The notes under the pieces are model-generated. The model searched no databases and was not told the origin of the DNA. It saw only the letters and a list, made by a program, of their open reading frames with translations. The translations under genes were made by a program, and so were the position numbers. From the NCBI GenBank assembly GCA_004352715.1, contig SCFE01000120.1, positions 571,308-635,307 on the forward strand: 64,000 nt of DNA. The letters are read 5' to 3'. This document shows, one piece after another, positions 11,788 to 20,346 of the stretch (position 1 is the first letter of the stretch; each line of letters starts with the position of its first letter). The stretch comes from Hofstenia miamia (lineage: Eukaryota; Xenacoelomorpha; Acoela).

Positions 11788-12334
11788 CCGTAACTGTAAT
11801 CGAACTATATGGCATATTGATTCCAGTAACAAGAGATTGGAAAGATGGATTGCTATCAAGCATATTTCGTGAAATAAATCGGCCAACTGATCGAAACGAG
11901 CATCGCTGTATACTGTTTGATGGTGATGTCGATGCGTTATGGGTAGAAAACATGAATTCCGTAATGGACGATAACAAGCTGTTAACACTCGCCAATGGAG
12001 AACGAATAAGACTTCAAAAAAACTGTTCATTGCTCTTTGAGGTTTATCATTACTTCTTAAAACTAAGCCTTTACTCATTCGATATCTTTAGGTTGGAGAC
12101 CTACAATATGCTTCACCTGCAACTATCTCTCGATGCGGAATGGTATATGTCGACCCAAAGAATTTGAAATACGATGTATACTGGAATCAATGGCTAAAAA
12201 ACACTAAATATTCTTCTGATCTCTTTCAAGTTCTTTTTGACAAATTTGTGCATTCATTGTTTCTAATTATTGAAGACAATCCAAATTCAACTGATCCTTC
12301 AAAACACATCATTCCAAGAACTGAACTTAACATG
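11788..12334 (+). CDS. DNAH10: Dynein heavy chain exons A3-A4: AAA2 core
   Basis: Exons 11788-12041 and 12092-12334; phases fit A2. They encode IELYG, DWKDGLLS.IFREIN, the AAA2 Walker B ILFDGDVDALW, the ENMNSVMDDN motif, LLTLANGERI, then GDLQYASPATISRCGMVYVDP. A4 most likely ends at 12334 (ATG/GTGAGC). The open frame beyond it to 12387 is treated as intron because the protein continues as LNM-VRQL at 12507. Very strongly conserved; residues needed for nucleotide binding in AAA2 are intact. Confidence 0.93.
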
Positions 12335-12506
12335 GTGAGCAACTACTTGAACCAAGTTCTTAGGCTTGAAAACTCTGCATCTAAATAGGGTAACTGAAGA
12401 AATTTATCAATTTCAGACATTACTCAATATCTGAAGACATTTTGTAATCCTGCTATGATGGAGATCTTCGTACCACAAATAATGTTAACAACTTCCCCTA
12501 TTTTAG

Positions 12507-12937
12507 GTACGTCAATTGACTATAATGATTGAATGCATGTGCGCAAAAAATATAACGAACAGTTTTGAGCTGGAGATGTTCTTTATTGAAGCACTTTATT
12601 GGTCATTGGGGGCTGATTTGGAAGACCACATTAGACCAGAGTTTGATAAAAGAGTAAAAACTCTATCAGGGTTACCAGTTCTATTCGACTGCAGCAGTGG
12701 TGCTTTTCCAAAAGCTGGTGAACTGCCAGGTAAGTTTAGTTGTATGTTATTACTTATACAACTACTCTAACAGGAAATGAGCTGCTATACGACTGGCATT
12801 TTAATGTTGCACAGAAACGATGGAACCCATGGTCTTACTTCGTCAGAGAGTATAAATATGATCCATCCGTGAAATTCAGTGAAATTATTGTTCCAACGAT
12901 TGACACCGTAAGATACACATGGATCTTAGAATCAATG
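12507..12937 (+). CDS. DNAH10: Dynein heavy chain exons A5-A6: AAA2/AAA3 connection
   Basis: Exons 12507-12729 and 12774-12937 with a 44-bp intron. They contain FFIEALYWSLGADL, PKAGELPG, DWHFNVAQKRW and DTVRYTWILESM, the region just before the AAA3 P-loop. The A6 donor is followed within about 10 bp by a repeat also found after the A11 donor (see findings). Confidence 0.9.
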
Positions 12938-12944
12938 GTAAACA

Positions 12945-13655
12945 TTTAAGATATACACCAATAATTAAAATTTTTAGGCATATTATTAATCTTGTACTAC
13001 AGACAATATTAATAAACAATAAATTATCAAGTAACACTAGAACTCCGAACCGGTCATTTGTGACCGTTTTTGATGCAATTGTTAAACAACTACTTCCCTA
13101 TGTATGTACCTATGTAAAAATTTTTACAAGTTTACACCTATATTCACTAATTCTGCTGTAAAGTACGAATTGATGACATTTTCGGAAAACAGACAGACTT
13201 AGATATTAAAAATCATTAATACCCCTTAAACTCCGAAAACCGGTCATATGTGACCCAGACTAAACATTTCATGCATGCGTTTGTGTAGTTATATTTATGC
13301 AGTAATATACTTTATATTGAGCATGTATTTAACAGTTTTGATCGTTTTAGTTAAAAATTAATGGCAAGAGACTCTTAATTAAATTATGTGGGATATTGCA
13401 TCAGATAGCAGTAGCAGTGTTTATTAAATATGAACCTGAATGCTTGTATAAATCTCACTGTAATAAATGCTACACAAATACCGGTCATTTAGGACCGGAT
13501 TAGGAATTAAAGGGTGGATTAAATTTTCGGAGTACTAGTGTTAATCCTAAATTATAAAAAATTTTTTAAATCTTTGATGGCTTTATAAAAAATTTTAAAC
13601 ACTTCGCCATAGAGGAGTATGTCATTTTTATGGGGCACCATGACTTCTGACTTAC
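12945..13655 (+). repeat. Intron repeat (copy 1), interrupted by a piggyBac-like insertion
   Basis: The stretch AAGATATACACCAATAATT...AAGTAAC (12946-13034) and the continuation CCTAAATTATAAAAA...GGGGCACC (13546-13655) match 17006-17188, where the two parts are contiguous. Copy 2 therefore shows the uninterrupted state. The repeat starts 9 nt after the A6 splice donor. Confidence 0.85.
13035..13540 (+). mobile_element. Non-autonomous piggyBac-like element, 506 bp
   Basis: The ends are CACTAGAACTCCGAA and its inverted partner TTCGGAGTACTAGTG. The right flank is TTAA and the left flank GTAA (a probable decayed TTAA target). The related locus at 17085-17100 lacks the insertion. Three internal copies of a CCGGTCATWTGTGACC-like palindrome occur (about 13050, 13241, 13483). 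There is no transposase. A second copy is at 47537-48004. Confidence 0.75.
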
Positions 13656-13871
13656 GTACCGTGAAACTGAATAGGGCTTCAGAAATCTTGATTATCTGAA
13701 CCTAAAAAATGGAAGGAATAACAAACTTTTAAAAGATGGCAATTTCATTTTCGAACACAATAGCTCAGGATTTTTAGTAGATTTGAATAAAACAGTTTGG
13801 AAATCTGGAGAAAACGATTTGCGTTATCATGGATACACCGAGCATGTTTAATAAATGGGAAATGTATTTAG
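13656..13871 (+). other. Intron remainder with a short coding-like frame of unknown origin
   Basis: About 13674-13850 can be read as an open frame (LLKDGNFIFEHNSSG, TVWKSGENDLRYHG). It has no recognisable family. It follows the intron repeat in the same way as the ORF at 17170-17546 follows copy 2. Confidence 0.3.
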
Positions 13872-14123
13872 AATAAAGCGCAGCAATCGGCCCTCTTTGT
13901 TGGAGAGACAGGGACGTGCAAAACAGCTGTCATACAAAGTTTTTTACGTAGTCTTAACAGTGACAAAAACCTGATTTTACACATCAACTTCTCTTCGAGT
14001 ACTTCATCGGCGGATTTCCAGATGAACTTAGAAGCCAACGTTGAAAGACGTACCAAAGATATTTATGGTCCTGTGACCGGAAAAAAGCTTCACGTTTTCA
14101 TTGATGACCTAAACATGCCCGAG
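13872..14123 (+). CDS. DNAH10: Dynein heavy chain exon A7: AAA3 Walker A and B
   Basis: 84 codons, phase 0 at both ends. It contains the P-loop FVGETGTCKT (AAA3 of this subfamily is usually GESGTSKT), INFSSSTSSADFQMNLEANVERRTK split by variable residues, YGPVTGKKL and the Walker B region FIDDLNMPE. AAA3 is a regulatory ATP site in dyneins; all key residues are present. The acceptor is ATTTAG at 13866-13871. Confidence 0.92.
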
Positions 14124-14460
14124 GTAAAAATCAAATTTTCTTTACAAAAAACATAGTAATATGTAACTACCATCTAATTAATATATTTTTTACATTAGCC
14201 AAAAACACAGACTGATATATAAAAAGACTTAAAAGAAAACATTATGTTTATAAAACATTAGCAATAAATTATTAATACCAATAAACCTAGATTTCGATTG
14301 AGTACAATATTATATTTATTTAGCTTACAACGTAATCACACAACAATGCAACTTCTATAATAATATATCTAGGCTTTCTAAATTTGGGAAAACACTAAAG
14401 TTATTTATGGGGATTCGAATAAGTTATATATTGTTGATAAGAGTGAAGATAATTATAATA

Positions 14461-14841
14461 CAGGGTGTTTCAGCTCATCGTATTTTCAGGCTATTTATAT
14501 TTGAAAATATTGTCCTTGTTCGAAATTCGAAGTTGTTTGTTGAAATTCTTCTTCAGGAGATTCCTTGACAAATGTGAGCGAACATCTCAGGGGAAGATGG
14601 ATTGGACATGGTGGTACAATAGCATGGCCTTGGAAATTTCCTGATCTATCAACGAGACAATCTTTATCACAAACTACGGACAACCAACATCCCGGAGCTG
14701 GAAGAGCGTTTGAAAATAACCCTGAAATCGATCGATATGTAAACTATGAAAAAGACTTTTGAATCCTTCGTCTGACGGTGTCAGCTTGAATATAAACTCA
14801 TTTTCTGGTTATTTAATACAAAAAATAATTGAAACACCCTG
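14461..14841 (+). mobile_element. Degenerate mariner/Tc1-superfamily element, 381 bp
   Basis: Terminal inverted repeats CAGGGTGTTTCA / TGAAACACCCTG flanked by TA on both sides. Inside, a plus-strand frame (14565-14762) reads LRGRWIGHGG...WPWKFPDL, resembling the RWIGRGGPxxWPPRSPDLTPLD segment of a transposase. It is non-functional, and sits in the intron between A7 and A8. Confidence 0.8.
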
Positions 14842-14898
14842 TATAAACAATATTGTTTTATTTATTAAAAACTCAGGATTGTAAATGGATATTTATAG

Positions 14899-15669
14899 GT
14901 TGATGAATACGGAACGCAGCAACCAATAGCATTGCTGAAACTTTTAATTGAGAAAGGAATCATGTACAGCAGAGGAAAGGAACTCTGTGTACAGCATTTC
15001 AAAGATATCCAGTACTTCGGTGCCATGGGCAAAGTATATTTTTAACATTGTTGAATTAAACATTTGAAAATTGTAACATTAAAAAAAGGTTTTACCACTG
15101 TGATAAAGTAAAAAACGAATGAATTTTTTATTTATCAAAGACTACATACATATTATTATCACTAAAACTATATAATTTTTTCAATTTTTGGAAAATAAAT
15201 TCGTAAAATGCACGAGGCAATCTATCTTGAAATTTCAGGGAAAAATACTGTATAAACTGTTTGCATTTAGCCCGGAGGTGGAAGAAATGAGCTAGACAGT
15301 AGATTCGTCAGCCTATTCTGTGTATTCAATGTTCCTTTCCCAAGTGATGACTCCGTCATTTCAATTTACGCATCTATTCTTGGGGGCCACTTAAGTTCGT
15401 TTCCTTCGATGGACATCAGCATTGTTGAAGTAATATCATACGCCACATTAGAGCTTTACAAGGCGATCTTACAGAAACTTCTGCCGACACCCACACGGTT
15501 TCATTACATATTCAATTTGCGAGATATTTCTCGAGTTTTTCAAGGACTTTGCAAAGCTACACCAAAGTCTATTGATTCTGTAACAAAACTTATAAGGTTG
15601 TGGAGGAACGAATGCCTCCGGGTCTTTCATGATCGATTAATTAATGAGGCTGATCGTTATTTTTTCAAT
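14899..15669 (+). CDS. DNAH10: Dynein heavy chain exons A8-A9: AAA3 C-terminal part into AAA4
   Basis: Exons 14899-15033 and 15271-15669, phase 0. A8: VDEYGTQQPIALLKLLIEKG...YFGAMGK. A9: GGGRNELDSRFVSLFCVFNVPFPS, then FHYIFNLRDISRVFQGL and RLWRNECLRVFHDRLI, the sensor/lid region of AAA3. It ends FFN at 15669 before GTAAGA. Conserved throughout, no frameshift. Confidence 0.93.
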
Positions 15670-15889
15670 GTAAGATGTTATCATATACATTATATATATA
15701 TATATATATTGATATATTGGCCACAATATTATATTTTGACGATGATCCATAAGTGGTTGAAATGCATAAAAAAGTGCTTATAAACTAAATGAATTTACAT
15801 AGCATATCTCTAATATATATATATATATTTTGCCTAATTAAGTATGATATTGAAAACAAGTAGTTTTTTCATCATTTTTATTCCTGAAA

Positions 15890-16250
15890 CAGTATAACAT
15901 GATAAAGCATGGGGTACAAACAAGCGTCTCAATTAGCTTGTTTGACGTAAGTGGCTGAAATAGACGTTGATAGAACTTTGCAACCTTTCCGAAAGAATTT
16001 GGAAATCAGTTGGTTTAGCGGCAAACCACTGATTCAAATCACTCACAATTTCTTCTTGACGATGTATTATTTGTTTCTTATTGAACCCTTCATCGGATGG
16101 AACAGGTAAAAGTCAGAAGGACTTATGTAAGAGGTGGATGGAGAATGTGGAATCCAAGTTGATGGAACTTGTTCATTGAAGCCTGAGCAGTATGGGGCCT
16201 CGCATTATCTTGCAAAAAGAAATAATCACTGCTTTAACGAGGTCTTTTAT
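15890..16250 (-). mobile_element. Mariner transposase C-terminal relic
   Basis: The minus strand reads, with frameshifts, QDNARPHTAQASMNK-like, FHILHPPLT, SPSDFYLF and HPMKG-like pieces and then NQWFAAKPTDFQ. These correspond to the DNARPH, 'HPPYSPDLAPSDYHLF' and 'LDQFFASK' landmarks of mariner transposases. It lies in the A9-A10 intron. Confidence 0.75.
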
Positions 16251-16442
16251 AGGCATTTAAAAAATTTAAAAAATAAAATAGTGTAGAAAGAAGCTTTAAA
16301 TAGGCAAAACATACATCGGAAAACACTTTCGGAGCGATACTGTATATATATACTGGATATATGTACGTAAATATCTTAAATATATTATATAAACTTTATT
16401 ATATGCATATATGTAGATGTATACAACAATGTAAGCATTTAG

Positions 16443-16997
16443 GACAAGATCGCAAATATAATTGAAGAAAGATTTAAAGAGGACGCGATTTATATTTTGG
16501 AAGATCCTATTCTTTTTGGAGATTTTGCTGCTGCCATAAGTGATTCCGAACCAAGAATATACGAAGATGTAAAGAACTACGTAATCTGCAAGGTGCTTTT
16601 CAAAGAAATTCTAAATACCTACAATGAGAAAAACCCACCAATTAAACTCGTATTTTTCGATTATGCAATCGAGCATCTCACCAGAATTCATCGAGTTTTG
16701 CGATTGGAGCAAGGCAACTGTCTAATCGTTAGTAATGGAGACAATGGAAAGCAGGTTTTGGTGAAGTTGGCTGGGTATGCAGCAGGTTTGTGAACAAAAA
16801 CATTACATTGTGAATGTGAATAGAAATGTAAGGTTTATGAAGAAAGCCTTCTTTAGGTCATAAGTACTTTGCAATACGTATAAATCGTTCGTACACTGAA
16901 GGACATTTCCGCGATGACCTCAAATTATTGTATGAGCAACTAGGAAAAGATGATACAATAATGTTCCATATAAAAGACAGCAATATTGTGCAAGAAG
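16443..16997 (+). CDS. DNAH10: Dynein heavy chain exons A10-A11: AAA4 with unusual Walker A
   Basis: Exons 16443-16785 and 16857-16997 (71-bp intron). They encode ILEDPILFGDF, EPRIYEDV, AIEHLTRIHRVLRLEQGN, then the AAA4 nucleotide loop reading SNGDNGKQ where axonemal relatives have GVGGSGKQ. They continue to GYAAG/HKYFAI and TIMFHIKDSNIVQE, the Walker B position (usually FxFTD). The lysine and one Gly of the P-loop are kept; the first Gly is Ser. AAA4 may bind ATP weakly or not at all. Confidence 0.9.
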
Positions 16998-17190
16998 GTA
17001 ATGCATTAAGATATACATCAATAATTAAAATTTTTAGGCATATTATTAATCTTGTACTACAGACAATATTAATAAACAATAAATTATCAAGTAACCCTAA
17101 ATTATAGAATTTTTTTTTAAATCTTTGATGGTTTTTTATAAAAAATTATAAACACTTCGCCATAGAGGAGTGTGTTATTTTTGGGGCACC
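16998..17190 (+). repeat. Intron repeat (copy 2) beginning at the A11 splice donor
   Basis: Matches 12945-13034 joined to 13546-13655. Even the first intron bases are alike (GTAATGCATTAAGATATAC versus GTAAACATTTAAGATATAC). It carries no piggyBac insertion. Confidence 0.85.
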
Positions 17191-17546
17191 CAATTTTGCA
17201 CTATAGAGTGCAAAGTTATTAATGGCAAGTTGCTGCTATTATTGAACAAACAGGCGCTTAAAAGTGCAAAATGTAAACTTAATTTTGAAACAGATACCCG
17301 TATATTTGCTGATCAAAGTTTTAAGTTAAGAACTACTTCATCAGGACATTATAATCTACCCTCCATGGATGGTAATATTTTGACAGGTGGAACAGGAGTC
17401 TCCCCCCATAATAATGTAAATTCAAACAGAAATTTTGTGAGTTTGCTGACAAATGGTACTCTTTTAGAAAAGAAAGATGTATATAAATTACATGTAAATT
17501 TTGTTTCTCCTTCTTATCTACCTGTTCAATTAAAACACATGCTTAG
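17170..17546 (+). other. Intronic open frame of unknown origin
   Basis: An open frame covers the whole A11-A12 intron remainder (about 125 codons before the A12 acceptor at 17546). Readable parts include CKLNFETDTRIFADQ, GHYNLPSMDGN and VYKLHVNFVSPSYLPVQL. Its composition looks coding rather than random, but I recognise no family. It could be a transposon-derived gene piece or a retrocopy fragment. There is no evidence that it is in the dynein mRNA: A11 and A12 join perfectly without it. Confidence 0.35.
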
Positions 17547-18114
17547 GATTTTTGAATTTGATAAATAACATGCTCACTATCGGCATGGTACCTTCATTAT
17601 TTAATGATGAAGAAAAAGAAAACATCATTAGTACTTACAGATCTGAAGCACAACAGATGGGGGTTCCTCAACTGAAAGACAGCATTTGGCAATATTACAT
17701 AAATAAATGTCGGAGAAATCTTCATATTGGTATGACCTAGATTACACCATGTAATACATTTGAAAATGTTTAGTTTTTACAACTTCTCCCGTTGGTGACA
17801 CACTTCGAAATAGATGCAGAAATTTTCCCGGTCTAATTTCAGGCACCTGCATTAATTGGATGTTTGACTGGCCAATTCAAGCTCTACAAGCCGTGGCAGA
17901 AGTGTTTATGTCAGAAAATAGATATATACCGGGCAATTCATTAAATTCAATTATACAATACGTTGTAGAAATGCATGCTTCTGTTATTAAGCTTAGTGAG
18001 GATTTTTCAAATAAACTTCGTAGACAAGTTTATATCACACCAAAAGTTTATCTTGAATTTATTCAAACGTTCACAGAAATTCTTAATTCAAGAGAAAAAT
18101 ACATAAAATCACAG
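17547..18114 (+). CDS. DNAH10: Dynein heavy chain exons A12-A13: end of AAA4, start of stalk
   Basis: Exons 17547-17729 and 17774-18114 with a 44-bp intron. A12: FLNLINNMLTIGMVPSLF and SIWQYYINKC. A13: TSPVGDTLRNRCRNFPG, then WMFDWPIQALQAVAEVF, PGNSLNSIIQ and a lid region ending KYIKSQ before GTATTT. Within A13 a GTCTAATTTCAG stretch could pass as an intron, but reading through (GLISGTCINW) keeps the expected length, so I keep it as exon. Confidence 0.9.
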
Positions 18115-18147
18115 GTATTTATTCAACTTTTACCTCATATATAAATA

Positions 18148-18151
<4 letters not shown>

Positions 18152-18189
<38 letters not shown>

Positions 18190-18440
18190 GCTAAATGTTT
18201 TTTAAAAACCTCATCTTAACCGCGTTTCCAAACATAAATCTTTGAAATTTAGCATGGTAGTGTCTCTTTAATTTACCTTCCCCCACGGTAAATATTTTTA
18301 AGTTCGAGTGAATACTGCGGGAGCAATGGCCAAAAAATAGGGTTTTTGGGGAAAAAGTGCGATTCTCGCTAAATGCCTTAGCAATTTCGGGCAGTTTCCC
18401 GCCAAATGCAAGGTTTTTCCATTTTTCATAGCAAAAAAGC

Positions 18441-18473
<33 letters not shown>
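18152..18473. repeat. Two TA microsatellites flanking a 250-bp GC-richer island in the A13-A14 intron
   Basis: TA runs at about 18152-18186 and 18443-18472 enclose sequence with repeated CGCTAAATG and a GGGCAGTTTCCCGCC stretch. No coding similarity; possibly a MITE. Its mirror is 26361-26682. Confidence 0.5.
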
Positions 18474-18477
<4 letters not shown>

Positions 18478-18590
18478 GATATGATTCATAATTAAATATA
18501 ATAGATTTTATGATTAGAATAAATAGATTTTAGTTAATAACAGATGTCAAAATGAATAATGACGACATTGATAAAATAAATAATATTTAG

Positions 18591-18824
18591 TGCAATCGTT
18601 TTGAAAGTGGAATCGCGAAAATTGCTGAAGCCTCCAGTCAATTAGATGTATTAAATCGTCAACTTCACGAACAAAATATATCCTTAACTAAGATGACGAA
18701 AGCATGTCACCAACTGCTCGAAAGTGTACAAGCTTCAACAGAAGCAGCTAACGCTAAAAAACAAGCATCAGAGGCACTGCTCAAGGACATTACCAAACAG
18801 AGCAAAACTATTGAAAAGGAAAAG
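18591..18824 (+). CDS. DNAH10: Dynein heavy chain exon A14: stalk helix CC1, first part
   Basis: 78 codons, phase 0. Acceptor ATATTTAG at 18583-18590. The protein is a heptad-like coiled coil (FESGIAKIAEASSQLDVLNRQ start; KQASEALLKDITKQSKTIE end), the first strand of the stalk that carries the microtubule-binding tip. An identical second copy is at 20460-20693. Confidence 0.9.
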
Positions 18825-18890
18825 GTATTGTGAAAACGTCTCAGTTTAAATGACATGATTTTAACGAGCACTTTAAACAATTAACCCTTT

Positions 18891-19111
18891 CAAGTCTGAA
18901 CCTAGGTAATTGAATTTTTATTATAAAAACTGTATGATGCATATTTAGTAGACTATAGATGACTTTTTTATGATTTTATAAAAAGCTTCTTTCATAATAA
19001 TGGTGGGACCTATGTATCCCATTAGACCTTTCACTTGGGATTAATGGTTCCCGTTAGGCTCATGTAAACATTAGCGGGAACTATAGTTCTCGTTCGACTC
19101 GAAAGGGTTAA
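18891..19111 (+). mobile_element. piggyBac-type MITE with TTAA target duplication, about 213 bp
   Basis: TTAA/CCCTTTCAAGTC...GACTCGAAAGGG/TTAA, with perfect TTAA on both sides and good inverted repeats. The inside carries several GGGACC/GGGAAC-type short motifs and no ORF. It lies in the A14-A15 intron. The duplicated and mirrored segments carry it too (20760-20980, 23861-24081, 25723-25943). Confidence 0.85.
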
Positions 19112-19534
19112 AGGGAATCACATCTATAGAAACTGTGTAACATCAGTAGACTAAATGAATCTGCATTATCCATTCGCTATTACTGTGTAAAGTACAAGCA
19201 CAAGAAAGTTAAAAATGTCATCAATGCGTATGTTTTTATTCAGATTAGAATGCATTTTTGAAAAATCTGTGTATTTCATCATTTTTAGTTTACAATAGAC
19301 AATTGAAGACCTTATAAACACAACTTTCAATTTAAATAAACACCTTGATGAAATTTTTAAAGTATTTCTAGCTTCTTCCTTGTACTTGCAAATGAATACA
19401 GTTTCTATAGTTGTGACTTCTCTGTCTTAACGTCCTTGAAATAGTATTACAAAAACGTTAGATTTAGGTTTTAATAATTTAGTTGAGAGAATTTGTGATT
19501 GGAACCTCTTGTTAAGCATAGAATTAAATTTTAG

Positions 19535-20249
19535 AGAATTGCACAAGATGCGCTTGATGAAGCCATTCCAGCATTAGAACAAGCTAAACTGGCTTTAGAT
19601 GAGTTGGAAAAAGCTGATGTAACTGAAATTCGTTCATTTGCAAAGCCGCATCAAAAGGTGCAAGATGTCGGAGAATGCATACTCATCTTGCACAACATTA
19701 AAGAAGTGAACTGGAAGGCAGCAAAGGGGATGATGGCTGAACCAAACTTTCTATCTACTCTCAAAAATATGAATGTCGAGGCGATTTCAGGTCAACAAAT
19801 TCGCACAGTTAAATCGTATCTTTCAAAGTTAAAGACTAACTTTCACGAAATGCGATCGATATCAAAGGCTGGGGCTGGACTTTGGAAATTCGTGGTGGCA
19901 GTAATCGGATATTGTGATGTGCTGAAAGAAGTGAAGCCGAAGAAAGACTTGGTGAGTAATCTTTTATTAAAACTAACAGCTAGATGCTAACATGAATGTG
20001 ATGGAAACGTGCGTAAAAATCAATGATTTAGGTTAACCGCTTAGAAAAGGAGTATAGTAAAGCAAAGGCGATACTCGACCACACTTTACAAGAAGTTGAT
20101 AGACTCAATGAACGTCTAGAGGAGTTGAACAAAGAATATGCAAAAACAATCAACGAGAAGAAGATGTTACAAGAGAAAAACGATACAATGCATCGTAGAC
20201 TCATCGCTGCAGACAAACTCATTAATGGATTAAGCTCTGAAAATGAGCG
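19535..20249 (+). CDS. DNAH10: Dynein heavy chain exons A15-A16: stalk and following coiled coil
   Basis: Exons 19535-19951 (139 codons) and 20032-20249. A15: IPALEQAKLALDEL, then the highly conserved VTEIRSFAKP, AKGMMAEPNFLSTLK, SKAGAGLWKFVVAVIGYCDV and EVKPKK. A16: VNRLEKEYSKAKAILD ... RLIAADKLINGLSSEN and ends with two bases of an Arg codon before GTGAGT, where relatives continue WLNDL. This is the last dynein sequence in the window; AAA5, AAA6 and the C-terminus are missing. Confidence 0.92.
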
Positions 20250-20262
20250 GTGAGTATTTCTT

Positions 20263-20264
<2 letters not shown>

Positions 20265-20311
<47 letters not shown>

Positions 20312-20312
20312 N

Positions 20313-20341
<29 letters not shown>
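20265..20341. repeat. AAT microsatellite, single N (20312) and TA microsatellite
   Basis: AAT/TAA repeats run to 20311, one N at 20312, then TA repeats. This is an unresolved contig join: sequence to the right repeats sequence from about 18452 onward. The same N appears mirrored at 24522. Confidence 0.9.

Positions 20342-20346
<5 letters not shown>

Noticed and set aside
12335-12500. Extension of dynein exon A4 (SNYLNQVLRLE) or an extra exon (ITQYLKTFCNPAMM)
   Set aside because: The family protein continues LNM-VRQL directly from 12334 to 12507 with matching phase; inclusion would add unaligned residues and meets a stop at 12386.
17833-17843. A small intron inside exon A13 (CCCG/GTCTAATTTCAG/GC)
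   Set aside because: 12 nt is too short for an intron, and reading through gives GLISGTCINW with the length expected in the family.
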